16,854 nt of DNA from DBFJGL01 sp048394785 (GCA_048394785.1 DBFJGL010000099.1:1-16854), one strand, 5' to 3'. Positions 1 through 6,367 are shown, counted from the stretch's first letter. Made by a program: numbers and translations. Notes: generated from the sequence alone by a model not told the origin.

Positions 1-35
1 GTTTTGGTCGGCAGTTTATTTGTATATGCTCTCAA

Positions 36-1427
36 TCAGTTTTTATTCTCAACGTCGGGCAAGCATTTGCGTCCGCGCGCGAGGTCTTCTTCCGTGGGAG
101 GAGCGTCTTTGAGTTCTCCTCTCAGATACCTCTCGTAAGACATCATATCGAAATAACCCGTGCCGGTAAGACCGAACAGAATTGTTTTTACCTCTCCGCT
201 TTCCTTACACTTCAACGCCTCGTCCACCGCGACCTTGATTGCGTGCGCCGATTCGGGAGCGGGCAAAATACCCTCAACTCTTGCGAAATTAACCGCCGCG
301 CCGAAAACGTCGACTTGGCTCACCGCACGCGCTTCGTCGATATAACCGTCGTGGTAAAGCTGTGACAGAATTGGGCTCATTCCGTGATATCTCAGCCCGC
401 CCGCGTGGCTTGCGGCAGGAATAAAACCGCTGCCCAGCGTGTACATTTTCGCAAGCGGAGTAACCTTGCCCGTATCGCAGTAGTCGTATGCGAACACGCC
501 CTTTGTCATACTCGGACAGCTCATCGGCTCAACGGCGATGAAATGCGGGTTTGCAATGCCGAGCAGTCTGTCGCGCATAAACGGCGACATAAGTCCGCCG
601 AGGTTGCTTCCGCCGCCCGCACAGCCTATGACAATATCGGGATAAACGTCGTATTTTTCCATTGCGGTTTTGCTTTCAAGACCGATGACGGATTGATGGA
701 GCACAACCTGATTGAGCACGCTGCCGAGCGAATATTTTCTCTTGCCGCCCGACTTCAACGCGACCTCTACCGCCTCCGAAATAGCCGTTCCGAGACTGCC
801 CGAAGTATTGTTCGGATTGTCCGCAAGAATTTTTCTTCCTATCTCGGTGGTATCCGACGGCGACGCGGTGACGTTTGCTCCGTACGTCATCATAACGGCT
901 TTGCGATGAGGTTTTTGCTCGAAAGAACAGCGCACCATAAACACGTCGAGGTCAAGCCCGAAATATCCGCACGCCATAGACAGAGCCGTGCCCCATTGTC
1001 CCGCGCCCGTTTCGGTGGTAAGACCGCTGAGTCCCTGTTGTTTTGCATAATACGCCTGCGCAATCGCGCTGTTCAGCTTATGAGAACCGGACGTATTGTT
1101 GCCCTCGAACTTATAATAAATCTTCGCAGGCGTGTCCAAAGCCTTTTCAAGGCAATACGCTCTAACCAGCGGAGAGGGACGGTACATCTTATAGAAATTG
1201 CGTACCTCCTCGGGTATCTCGATATACTCGTCGGTGTCATTGAGTTCCTGCTTGGCGCACTCGGTGTTGAATACGGGTTCCAATTCCTCCACGGTCACGG
1301 GTTGCAATGTGACGGGATTAAGCAAAGGTCGATGGTCCGTCTTCATATTAGCGCGGACGTTGTACCAAGCCTTGGGCATCTCATTTTCGTTAAGATAAAT
1401 TTTGTAAGGTATTTCTTTGTTGCTCAC
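36..1427 (-). CDS. trpB: TrpB2-type tryptophan synthase beta chain (PLP enzyme)
   Basis: Condenses L-serine with indole to give L-tryptophan, using PLP, in the cytoplasm. The 463-residue protein carries the TrpB PLP-lysine motif GSHKLNSA (Lys117), the catalytic-Glu motif ETGAGQWG (Glu139) and the PLP-phosphate loop GGGSN (271-275). The long N-terminal extension before the SPLVRA segment and the total length of about 460 (classical TrpB1 is about 400) point to the TrpB2 class, which often works without TrpA. The start is GTG at 1427, placed by a GGAGG ribosome binding site at 1434-1438. No trpA or other trp gene is adjacent, so salvage of free indole is a plausible role (inference). The gene sits behind a T-box leader. 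The end of the gene is complete; no terminator is visible in the remaining 35 bases of the window. Confidence 0.93.
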   Translation of the reverse strand: MSNKEIPYKIYLNENEMPKAWYNVRANMKTDHRPLLNPVTLQPVTVEELEPVFNTECAKQELNDTDEYIEIPEEVRNFYKMYRPSPLVRAYCLEKALDTPAKIYYKFEGNNTSGSHKLNSAIAQAYYAKQQGLSGLTTETGAGQWGTALSMACGYFGLDLDVFMVRCSFEQKPHRKAVMMTYGANVTASPSDTTEIGRKILADNPNNTSGSLGTAISEAVEVALKSGGKRKYSLGSVLNQVVLHQSVIGLESKTAMEKYDVYPDIVIGCAGGGSNLGGLMSPFMRDRLLGIANPHFIAVEPMSCPSMTKGVFAYDYCDTGKVTPLAKMYTLGSGFIPAASHAGGLRYHGMSPILSQLYHDGYIDEARAVSQVDVFGAAVNFARVEGILPAPESAHAIKVAVDEALKCKESGEVKTILFGLTGTGYFDMMSYERYLRGELKDAPPTEEDLARGRKCLPDVENKN

Positions 1428-1466
1428 GGTAAACCTCCGTATGTTTTATTTATCGAACGCGGAAAT

Positions 1467-1497
1467 AAAAAAACCGCGCAGACATCATTCTGCACGG
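1467..1497 (-). terminator. T-box leader attenuator hairpin
   Basis: On the minus strand CCGUGCAGA (1489-1497) pairs with UCUGCGCGG (1474-1482) around a 6-nt loop, followed by seven U (1467-1473). It is located between the T-box sequence and the trpB ribosome binding site, as expected for the regulated terminator. Its 5' side lies just downstream of the T-box motif, and the 3' GCGGU can also pair with the ACCGC of the T-box, consistent with mutually exclusive folds. Confidence 0.88.
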
Positions 1498-1730
1498 ACA
1501 AGATTTCTCCTGCGGTACCACCGTACTTGAAAACACATCGCTGTGCTTCCCACTCTCGACTGCCAACACAGTCACAACTGCTTACGCGAGCGTCACGTCC
1601 GCGGCTACTGTAAGTTCGCCGCAGCCCTCGGGGTCCCATATTATCCGACTCGTTTGTTATCCGCATCCCACCGCCGCGGACTCTCTTTAACTCGTCAATC
1701 GGTTTTCTTCCCTTCAACGGTTTATATGTT
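1467..1730 (-). promoter_or_regulatory. T-box leader, predicted tRNA-Trp responsive, upstream of trpB
   Basis: Reading the minus strand: an AGAGAG box (1681-1686) is followed by an apical hairpin UCCGC...GCGGA (1660-1680) whose loop contains GGUGG, as in Stem I of T-box RNAs. The triplet UGG (1636-1638) is followed by G and ACCCCGAG, matching the usual specifier context (triplet, purine, then a pyrimidine-rich run ending GAG). The T-box sequence GGUGGUACCGCA lies at 1511-1522, with the UGGU bulge that pairs with the tRNA acceptor end. It is followed by a terminator hairpin. Uncharged tRNA-Trp would stabilise the antiterminator and allow trpB transcription. UGG as specifier is an inference supported by the downstream gene; the T-box motif and terminator are directly visible. 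Confidence 0.9.
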
Positions 1731-1736
1731 GATTTG

Positions 1737-1765
1737 ATAATATCACCGCCGCCGCCGCTTGTCAA
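1737..1765 (-). promoter_or_regulatory. SigA-type promoter of the trpB T-box transcript
   Basis: On the minus strand TTGACA (1760-1765) and TATTAT (1737-1742) are separated by exactly 17 bp, giving a predicted start near 1730. The spacer is an unusual run of GGC triplets. The position directly in front of the T-box leader supports it. Confidence 0.85.
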
Positions 1766-1832
1766 CAAGTTTTGTTATCGTGCATTTTATTTATCCGCTT
1801 TATAGCTATAATGATGCCGCTGCAAGAATAAA

Positions 1833-1961
1833 TTTATCCGCTTGTATAGCCGATATATCGTTGTCATTGCGAACACGGCATTTATCTGCCTGCTATCTTT
1901 TAAATGATGTCATTATCCCTTTTTATCCGATTGTATAGCTTATATATCGTTGCCATTGCGA
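1833..1961. repeat. 40-bp imperfect direct repeat pair in the gene-free block
   Basis: 1833-1872 and 1922-1961 are the same 40-bp unit with 4 mismatches. It starts TTTATCCG, contains TTGTATAGC and ends CATTGCGA. A third partial copy (TTTATCCGCTTTATAGC) starts at 1790. The right end of each full copy coincides with the CATTGCGA start of the palindromic elements that follow, so flanking sequence appears to have been duplicated along with the element. Confidence 0.8.
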
Positions 1962-2092
1962 GCATTGGGAGCGCCGCGACCAATGCGCGGCAATCCCCTA
2001 AACAGACGACGTTAACTTATACCCACTCCCAAAGCACACTCCTCTACATAGGGGACTGCCGCGTCGCTTTTTCAAAGCTCCTCGCAGTGACA
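1952..2092. repeat. MITE/REP-like nested palindromic element, copy A
   Basis: The left arm (GCCATTGCGAG... to GGCAATCCCCTA, 1952-2000) is an imperfect inverted match to the right arm (AGGGGACTGCCGCGTCG... to CGCAGTGACAT, 2049-2092). Inside the left arm CATTGG (1963-1968) and CCAATG (1980-1985) form a secondary hairpin. From memory, GTCATTGCGAG...GGCAATCCC palindromes are dispersed non-coding repeats in several bacterial phyla; the precise family was not determined. No transposase is present. Confidence 0.75.
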
Positions 2093-2152
2093 TGTTGGAT
2101 TATACTGTCATTATAGAGTTTTGTTCATACGTTTCTTAACTTATATAATACT

Positions 2153-2279
2153 GTCATTGCGAGAGGCATTGTGTGAGCGCAATACCTCGTGGCAATCCCC
2201 TAAATAGGAACGGATAATATTTACCGCTCGCTATCTTTACTCCCCGCAAATGCGACTGCCGCGTCGTTGCGCTTCCTCG
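2153..2279. repeat. MITE/REP-like nested palindromic element, copy B (right end degenerate)
   Basis: The left arm GTCATTGCGAG... to GGCAATCCCCTAAA (2153-2204) matches copy A closely. The internal hairpin has a different sequence: GAGGCATTG (2163-2171) against CAATACCTC (2180-2188). The right arm keeps ACTGCCGCGTCG (2255-2266) and CTTCCTCG but lacks the final CAATGAC-type terminus. It reads as an older or truncated copy of the element at 1952-2092. Confidence 0.7.
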
Positions 2280-2390
2280 GTTATACGCGGTGCACGATAC
2301 TTAAAACGCTGATGACTGTAACTTATACGCTGTCTGATAAAATAACCAACGCAATTATTAAAAATCGGTTAAATTTGTACTTCAAAACGC

Positions 2391-2419
2391 TTTACAACTT
2401 TAATTCGATAAAGTATAAT
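2391..2419 (+). promoter_or_regulatory. SigA-type promoter of the amino-acid importer operon
   Basis: TTTACA (2391-2396) and TATAAT (2414-2419) with a 17-bp spacer. The predicted start is near 2426, giving a leader of about 43 nt before the binding-protein ATG at 2469. Confidence 0.85.
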
Positions 2420-2433
2420 GCAAACATAAGAAC

Positions 2434-2451
2434 GCTTTATCACAATAAAGC
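2434..2451 (+). promoter_or_regulatory. Perfect hairpin in the importer leader, next to the ribosome binding site
   Basis: GCTTTAT (2434-2440), loop CACA, ATAAAGC (2445-2451): a perfect 7-bp stem located between the predicted transcription start and the AAGGAG ribosome binding site (2456-2461). It could be an operator around +10 to +25 or a 5' mRNA-stabilising stem. There is no U-tract, so it is not a terminator. Confidence 0.5.
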
Positions 2452-2468
2452 AATAAAGGAGATATTGA

Positions 2469-3371
2469 ATGAAATCCGCAACAAAGAAAATTATCACCGT
2501 AATAGCGGTAGTCGCAATCGTAGCGGCAATAGCGGTAGGCTTCACCGCCTGCAACAACGACCCTCAAACGACAAACATTCTGTTCGGCAAAGAGTTGCTT
2601 ACTCTCACAAAGCAAATAGACACCCTGACTCAACTTAACGCCGGCGGCGCAGACATCGCGGTTATGGACTCCATTATGGCAGGCTACTACACCTCGACGG
2701 GCAGCTATAAGGATAAAATGGTTATGCTCGATAACGTTATGCTGAGCGAAGAAGACTACGGCATAGCGAGCAAAAAGGGTGCGGAAGCTCTTATGAGCAA
2801 AGTAAACGAGGCTCTCATCGCTCTTTACAAAAACGGCAAAATGGTTGAGATTGCAAATCAGTTCGGACTTGCAAGCGAAATCAAAATCACCAACGAAACC
2901 GTTAACCCCTTTGAAAACGCGACCGATAATTCCTGGAACGAAATTGCATCGGAAGGCAAAATCATAGTCGGTTACACCGAGTTCGCTCCCATCGCATACA
3001 AGGATGACAACGGCACTCTTACCGGTTACGATATCGAGCTTATGGATGCGGTGCTTGACTATCTCAATGACAAGTACGGCACGAGCGTTGTGCTTGAAAT
3101 AATAATTATCGATTGGAACACAAAAGAAAGCCAGCTCGCAAACGGTTCCATCGACTTGGTGTGGAACGGAATGACAATCACTCCCGCTCTGCAACAGAAT
3201 TGCACTATATCCGTACCCTATCTTGCCAACAAACAAGCTTGCGTCGTGCTGAAATCCGACATTGAAAAATACAACACTCTTGCAAAGTTTATGAAGAATG
3301 CAAAAGACGCAATCGTGGCGGTCGAAAACGGTTCTGCCGCACACAAGATTCTTACAATGGAAATAATCTGA
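2469..3371 (+). CDS. Amino-acid ABC importer substrate-binding lipoprotein with swapped (permuted) half-domains
   Basis: Family-3 solute-binding protein of a polar amino-acid importer, predicted to be membrane-anchored. Residues 1-28 form a lipoprotein signal: KK, a hydrophobic core, then FTAC with Cys28. Residues about 36-135 match what is normally the C-terminal half: ADIAVMDSIMAGYY, then EEDYGIASKKG, then a final helical segment ending EIANQFG. Residues about 154-296 match what is normally the N-terminal half: GKIIVGYTEFAPIAYKDDNG, TGYDIELMDAV, IDLVWNGMTITP, then VAVENGSAAHKIL. The order is therefore C-half then N-half, joined by a linker (about 136-153), at a total of 300 residues. Reading frame and lipobox are intact, so it is not an obvious pseudogene. 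The start ATG is set by AAGGAG at 2456-2461. It is first in an operon with permease and ATPase. Ligand unknown. An assembly error is the main alternative. Confidence 0.85.
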   Translation: MKSATKKIITVIAVVAIVAAIAVGFTACNNDPQTTNILFGKELLTLTKQIDTLTQLNAGGADIAVMDSIMAGYYTSTGSYKDKMVMLDNVMLSEEDYGIASKKGAEALMSKVNEALIALYKNGKMVEIANQFGLASEIKITNETVNPFENATDNSWNEIASEGKIIVGYTEFAPIAYKDDNGTLTGYDIELMDAVLDYLNDKYGTSVVLEIIIIDWNTKESQLANGSIDLVWNGMTITPALQQNCTISVPYLANKQACVVLKSDIEKYNTLAKFMKNAKDAIVAVENGSAAHKILTMEII

Positions 3372-3372
3372 T

Positions 3373-4053
3373 ATGTTTGCAACCGTCACAAATGAATTAC
3401 TGACCGGTTTCGGTCTGACAGTTCTGTTATTTGCCGTCACGCTTGTGGCGGCAATACCTTTTGGGCTGCTCGTGTCGTTCTGTTCGATGACAAGGTTCAA
3501 ACCGCTCAGATGGCTGTCTAAAACCTTTGTTTGGATTATAAGAGGCACTCCTCTCATTTTGCAGATTATCGTAATAAGCTTTATTCCTAGCAGTTTGTTC
3601 GGCATTCTGAACAAAGAAATCGCGGCGTTTTTCAACACAACTATGGCAAACGTAAACTTTCTGTTTGTCTGCGTGGCGTTTGTCATAAATTATGCCGCAT
3701 ACTTCTCGGAGATTTTCCGCGGAGGAATACAGTCCATACCCAAAGGTCAATACGAAGCGGCTCAGGTGCTCGGAATGACGAGAACGCAGACCTTTATCCG
3801 CGTCGTTATGCCGCAGGTTATAAAGCGCATAATACCCCCGATGTCCAACGAGATTATAACGCTCGTCAAAGACACTTCGCTCGCGCGTGCGATAGGCGTA
3901 ATCGAAATAATTATGGCGGCGGAAATAGCGGTCAACAGATACGTCGAAATATGGCCGCTGTTCTATGCGGGCGCGTTCTATCTTGTGTTCAACGGACTGC
4001 TCACCCTTCTTTTCGGTTTTATCGAGAAGAAACTGAATTATTATAAGGTGTAA
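3373..4053 (+). CDS. Polar amino-acid ABC transporter permease (HisM/GlnP family)
   Basis: Membrane subunit of the importer, 226 residues, normal length for the family. It has an N-terminal hydrophobic segment (about 10-36), the conserved RGTPLILQ motif, further membrane segments near 92-112 and 195-220, and the EAA loop that contacts the ATPase (QYEAAQVLGMTRTQTFIRVVMPQ). ATG lies one base after the TGA of the binding-protein gene, so translation is probably coupled. The ribosome binding site is weak: only GGAA, at about 11 nt distance. Such importers work as a homodimer or as two different permeases; only one permease is encoded here, so a homodimer is likely. Confidence 0.93.
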   Translation: MFATVTNELLTGFGLTVLLFAVTLVAAIPFGLLVSFCSMTRFKPLRWLSKTFVWIIRGTPLILQIIVISFIPSSLFGILNKEIAAFFNTTMANVNFLFVCVAFVINYAAYFSEIFRGGIQSIPKGQYEAAQVLGMTRTQTFIRVVMPQVIKRIIPPMSNEIITLVKDTSLARAIGVIEIIMAAEIAVNRYVEIWPLFYAGAFYLVFNGLLTLLFGFIEKKLNYYKV

Positions 4054-4054
4054 T

Positions 4055-4909
4055 ATGGCGATACTCGAAGTTGAAAACATCAAAAAGAGTTTCGGCTCCA
4101 ATCAGGTGCTCAAAGGGCTCGGTTTTTCGCTTGAAAAGGGCGAGGTGCTTGCAATCATCGGCTCGTCGGGAAGCGGTAAAACCACACTGCTTCGCTGCCT
4201 TAACTTTCTTGAAACCGCAGATAGCGGCACTATAACCGTAAACGGCGAAAAACTGTTTGACGGAGAGGCTAAGACCAAAACCACCAGTGCGGATTTGCGC
4301 AAGAAAAGGTTGCATTTCGGGTTGGTTTTTCAGTCGTTCAACTTGTTCCCTCATATGAACATTCTGAAAAACGTTTCCATCGCGTCGCAGCTGCTTGCAA
4401 AAGAAAAACTGAAAATCGAAGTCCGAGACATAGAAAAACGCTATAAAGGCGTTTACAGCAAACGCGAAATCGATATTCTAAAACGCCGCGCAAAAGCGGA
4501 AATTTTGGACGGAATAAATGAAAAAGCCAAGGCTCTGCTCCAAAGAGTCGGACTTTTAGACCGAGCGGCGGCATACCCCTGCGAACTGTCGGGCGGTCAG
4601 CAGCAGCGCGTGGCAATCGCTCGCGCCCTTGCCCTGTCCCCCGATATTCTGTGCTTTGACGAGCCGACCTCCGCGCTCGACCCCGAACTTACGGGAGAGG
4701 TTCTCAAAGTCATAAAGGGACTTAAATCGAGCGACAGCACGATGATTATCGTAACTCACGAAATGGAGTTTGCAAAGAACGTCGCGGACAAAGTGATTTT
4801 TATGGCGGACGGAGTAATCGAGGAACAGGGAACGCCCGAACAGGTGTTTTGCAATCCCGCAAGCGAAAAGACGAAAGCCTTTCTTCAAAAATCATTGGAA
4901 GAAATTTGA
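4055..4909 (+). CDS. Polar amino-acid ABC transporter ATP-binding protein (GlnQ-like)
   Basis: ATPase of the importer, 284 residues. Visible motifs are Walker A GSSGSGKT (36-43), the Q-loop Gln93 (VFQSFNLFPH), signature LSGGQ (178-182), Walker B ILCFDEP (198-204) and the switch His235 (VTHEME). The family is usually about 240 residues. The surplus is a charged, helix-like insertion at about 115-157 (rich in Lys, Arg and Glu) between the Q-loop and the signature, that is, in the helical subdomain. ATG starts one base after the permease TAA; AAGGTG within the end of the permease gene can serve as ribosome binding site. It is last in the operon and is followed by a terminator. Confidence 0.93.
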   Translation: MAILEVENIKKSFGSNQVLKGLGFSLEKGEVLAIIGSSGSGKTTLLRCLNFLETADSGTITVNGEKLFDGEAKTKTTSADLRKKRLHFGLVFQSFNLFPHMNILKNVSIASQLLAKEKLKIEVRDIEKRYKGVYSKREIDILKRRAKAEILDGINEKAKALLQRVGLLDRAAAYPCELSGGQQQRVAIARALALSPDILCFDEPTSALDPELTGEVLKVIKGLKSSDSTMIIVTHEMEFAKNVADKVIFMADGVIEEQGTPEQVFCNPASEKTKAFLQKSLEEI

Positions 4910-4911
4910 CG

Positions 4912-4938
4912 AAAAATGCGCCGAACGGCGCATTTTTT
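4912..4938 (+). terminator. Intrinsic terminator of the importer operon
   Basis: AAATGCGCC (4914-4922), loop GAAC, GGCGCATTT, followed by a run of T to 4938. It lies directly after the ATPase stop codon. A-T symmetry would let it work in both directions, but only a plus-strand gene ends here. Confidence 0.9.
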
Positions 4939-4950
4939 ATTGTCGTTTTG

Positions 4951-4979
4951 TTGTAGTCTAATTCGTTTTATTGTATAAT
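4951..4979 (+). promoter_or_regulatory. Promoter of the GMP synthase subunit gene
   Basis: TATAAT at 4974-4979 with TTGTAG at 4951-4956, 17-bp spacer. The predicted start near 4986 leaves a leader of under 30 nt, too short for a purine riboswitch. Confidence 0.72.
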
Positions 4980-5013
4980 CATTTTGAATTCAATACAGTT
5001 AAGGAGAACTGAT

Positions 5014-5964
5014 ATGGATAAAAATTTCATTGAGAAGCAAGTTGCCGAGCTTAAAGCCAAGCTTGACGGCAAAAAGGTTTTGCTTGCGCTGTCCGGCGGC
5101 GTCGACAGCTCCGTCTGCGCCGCGCTCATTCACAAAGCGTGCCCCGAAAGCCTTGTCTGCGTATTCGTCAACCACGGACTGCTTAGAAAAGGCGAATTCG
5201 AGCAGGTTGTGGACACCTTTAAGGGACGTTTCGGTATGAACCTTATCGCGGTGGACGCGGTAGACCGCTTTTTGAACAAACTGAAAGGCGTATCCAACCC
5301 CGAACAAAAAAGAAAAATAATAGGCGAGGAGTTTATCCGCGTATTCGAGGAAGAAGCCAAAAAACTCGGACAAATCGAATTTCTTGCGCAGGGAACAATT
5401 CTCCCCGACATAATCGAAAGCGGTACGGACGGCAAAAATAAGCTTGTCAAATCCCACCACAACGTCGGCGGTCTGCCCGAAAACATCGGTTTTGAAGGCA
5501 TTATCGAACCCGTACGCGACCTCTACAAATACGAAGTGCGCGAAGTAGGACGCGCGCTTGGGCTTCCGAGCTTTATCGTTGACCGTCAGCCCTTCCCCGG
5601 TCCCGGACTCGGCGTAAGAGTTATCGGCGAAATCACAAGAGAAAAGCTTGATATTCTGCGCGACGCGGACTACATTTTCCGCGAGGAAATCGAAAAGGCG
5701 GGCTGGGGCGATAAAATCTGGCAGTATTTTGCCGTCATCAACGACAGTATGTCCGTCGGCGTCAAGGACGGCGAGCGCACTTACGAAAACCTTATTGCTC
5801 TGCGTGCCGTAAACACTCACGACGCCGTAGTTGCGGATTGGGTGGAAATTCCCTACCCCATTCTCCGCGCCGCGTCCGAACGCATAGTTAAAGAGGTCAA
5901 GGGCGTAAACCGCGTCGTTTACGACATCACAACCAAACCTCCGGCGACCATCGAGTGGGAATAA
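5014..5964 (+). CDS. guaA: GMP synthase, stand-alone ATP-pyrophosphatase/dimerisation subunit
   Basis: Converts XMP to GMP using ATP and ammonia, the last step of GMP synthesis. The 316-residue protein begins directly with the ATP-pyrophosphatase domain: P-loop ALSGGVDSS (about 25-33), then FVNHGLLRKGE, and QPFPGPGLGVRV. It ends with the GMPS dimerisation domain, C-terminus YDITTKPPATIEWE. Ordinary bacterial GuaA is about 510-525 residues and has a class I glutamine amidotransferase domain in front; that domain is absent here and not encoded anywhere else in the window. This is the two-subunit layout known from archaea. The start is ATG 5014, chosen because AAGGAG at 5001-5006 is spaced 7 nt from it; an upstream TTG at 4984 lacks a site. 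It is monocistronic, with its own promoter and terminator. Confidence 0.93.
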   Translation: MDKNFIEKQVAELKAKLDGKKVLLALSGGVDSSVCAALIHKACPESLVCVFVNHGLLRKGEFEQVVDTFKGRFGMNLIAVDAVDRFLNKLKGVSNPEQKRKIIGEEFIRVFEEEAKKLGQIEFLAQGTILPDIIESGTDGKNKLVKSHHNVGGLPENIGFEGIIEPVRDLYKYEVREVGRALGLPSFIVDRQPFPGPGLGVRVIGEITREKLDILRDADYIFREEIEKAGWGDKIWQYFAVINDSMSVGVKDGERTYENLIALRAVNTHDAVVADWVEIPYPILRAASERIVKEVKGVNRVVYDITTKPPATIEWE

Positions 5965-6016
5965 TCCCTCCCCGATATATACCGTATAATCGAGTTTTAT
6001 ATTGACCATACACGCT

Positions 6017-6050
6017 AAATAAACGGCTGAAATCAGTCGTTTATTTTTTT
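6017..6050 (+). terminator. Intrinsic terminator after the GMP synthase gene
   Basis: AAATAAACGGCTG (6017-6029), loop AAAT, CAGTCGTTTATTT (6034-6046), then T to 6050. One G-T pair interrupts an otherwise complete stem. It lies about 50 nt after the stop codon. Confidence 0.88.
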
Positions 6051-6220
6051 GTTTCGAAATGCGCGTTTCGCGGACGATTTTATACTGACGCTGAAAAGTA
6101 CTGCCATATTCAATTGTTTTCATAACAGGACGCCTCATATTCAAAAATATAAATATGTGCATACGTAAATACGGTACCGCCCTATCTCGTTCAATATAAA
6201 TATTTTTATTGAAGAACATA

Positions 6221-6248
6221 GGCTTTTATGCCAAAATAAAGCCTTTTT
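6221..6248 (+). terminator. Second terminator-like hairpin, no gene immediately in front
   Basis: GGCTTTTAT (6221-6229) and ATAAAGCC (6236-6243) pair with one bulge and are followed by TTTTT (6244-6248) on the plus strand. It is about 170 nt past the GMP synthase terminator. It may be a back-up terminator, or the end of an unrecognised short transcript. Confidence 0.6.
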
Positions 6249-6367
6249 GTTATCAAACAAAAAACAAAACCATAAAACAGCTTATAATTTGCCTGTATAC
6301 GCGTTATATACATAAAACATAATCTGCATTATCCTATAATCGGCTTCCGCATTTACGCCGCCGAAAC

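Larger units (their letters stand above)
1769..2390. other. Gene-free block (repeats only)
   Basis: The stretch between the trpB promoter and the importer promoter holds the two palindromic elements and the 40-bp direct repeats, plus isolated fragments of the element end (for example TGTCATTGCGA at 1862-1872 and CTGTCATT at 2105-2112). Short open frames here (such as 1904-2116) run straight through the palindromes, have no convincing ribosome binding site, and were not accepted as genes. Confidence 0.75.
5965..6367. other. Intergenic region with two terminators, no supported gene
   Basis: Contains the two terminators (6017-6050, 6221-6248) and an AT-rich hairpin TTCAATA...TATTGAA (6190-6213). 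On the minus strand, 6070-6123 could encode a short peptide resembling the start of a RelE/YafQ-type toxin, but it runs into the terminator and is not accepted as a gene. Confidence 0.6.

Noticed and set aside
384..1613. Plus-strand open frame of 409 residues opposite trpB and the T-box leader
   Set aside because: Overlaps a well-supported enzyme gene and a structured leader; no domains visible.
1424..1768. Minus-strand open frame of 114 residues upstream of trpB
   Set aside because: It is the T-box leader: AGAGAG box, specifier, T-box motif and attenuator explain the sequence.
2267..2638. Plus-strand open frame covering the importer promoter and leader
   Set aside because: Contains the promoter and ribosome binding site of the real gene and overlaps it out of frame.
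2400..3686. Minus-strand open frame of 428 residues opposite the binding protein and permease
   Set aside because: Composition is Cys/His/Phe-rich as expected for an antisense frame; no domains, and the plus-strand genes are clear.
4951..5013. Purine riboswitch before the GMP synthase gene
   Set aside because: The leader is under 30 nt and lacks room for an aptamer.
4999..6219. Minus-strand open frame of 406 residues opposite the GMP synthase gene
   Set aside because: Runs through a terminator hairpin and antisense to a clear gene. Only its first about 19 residues from the internal ATG at 6123 have a faint toxin-like look.
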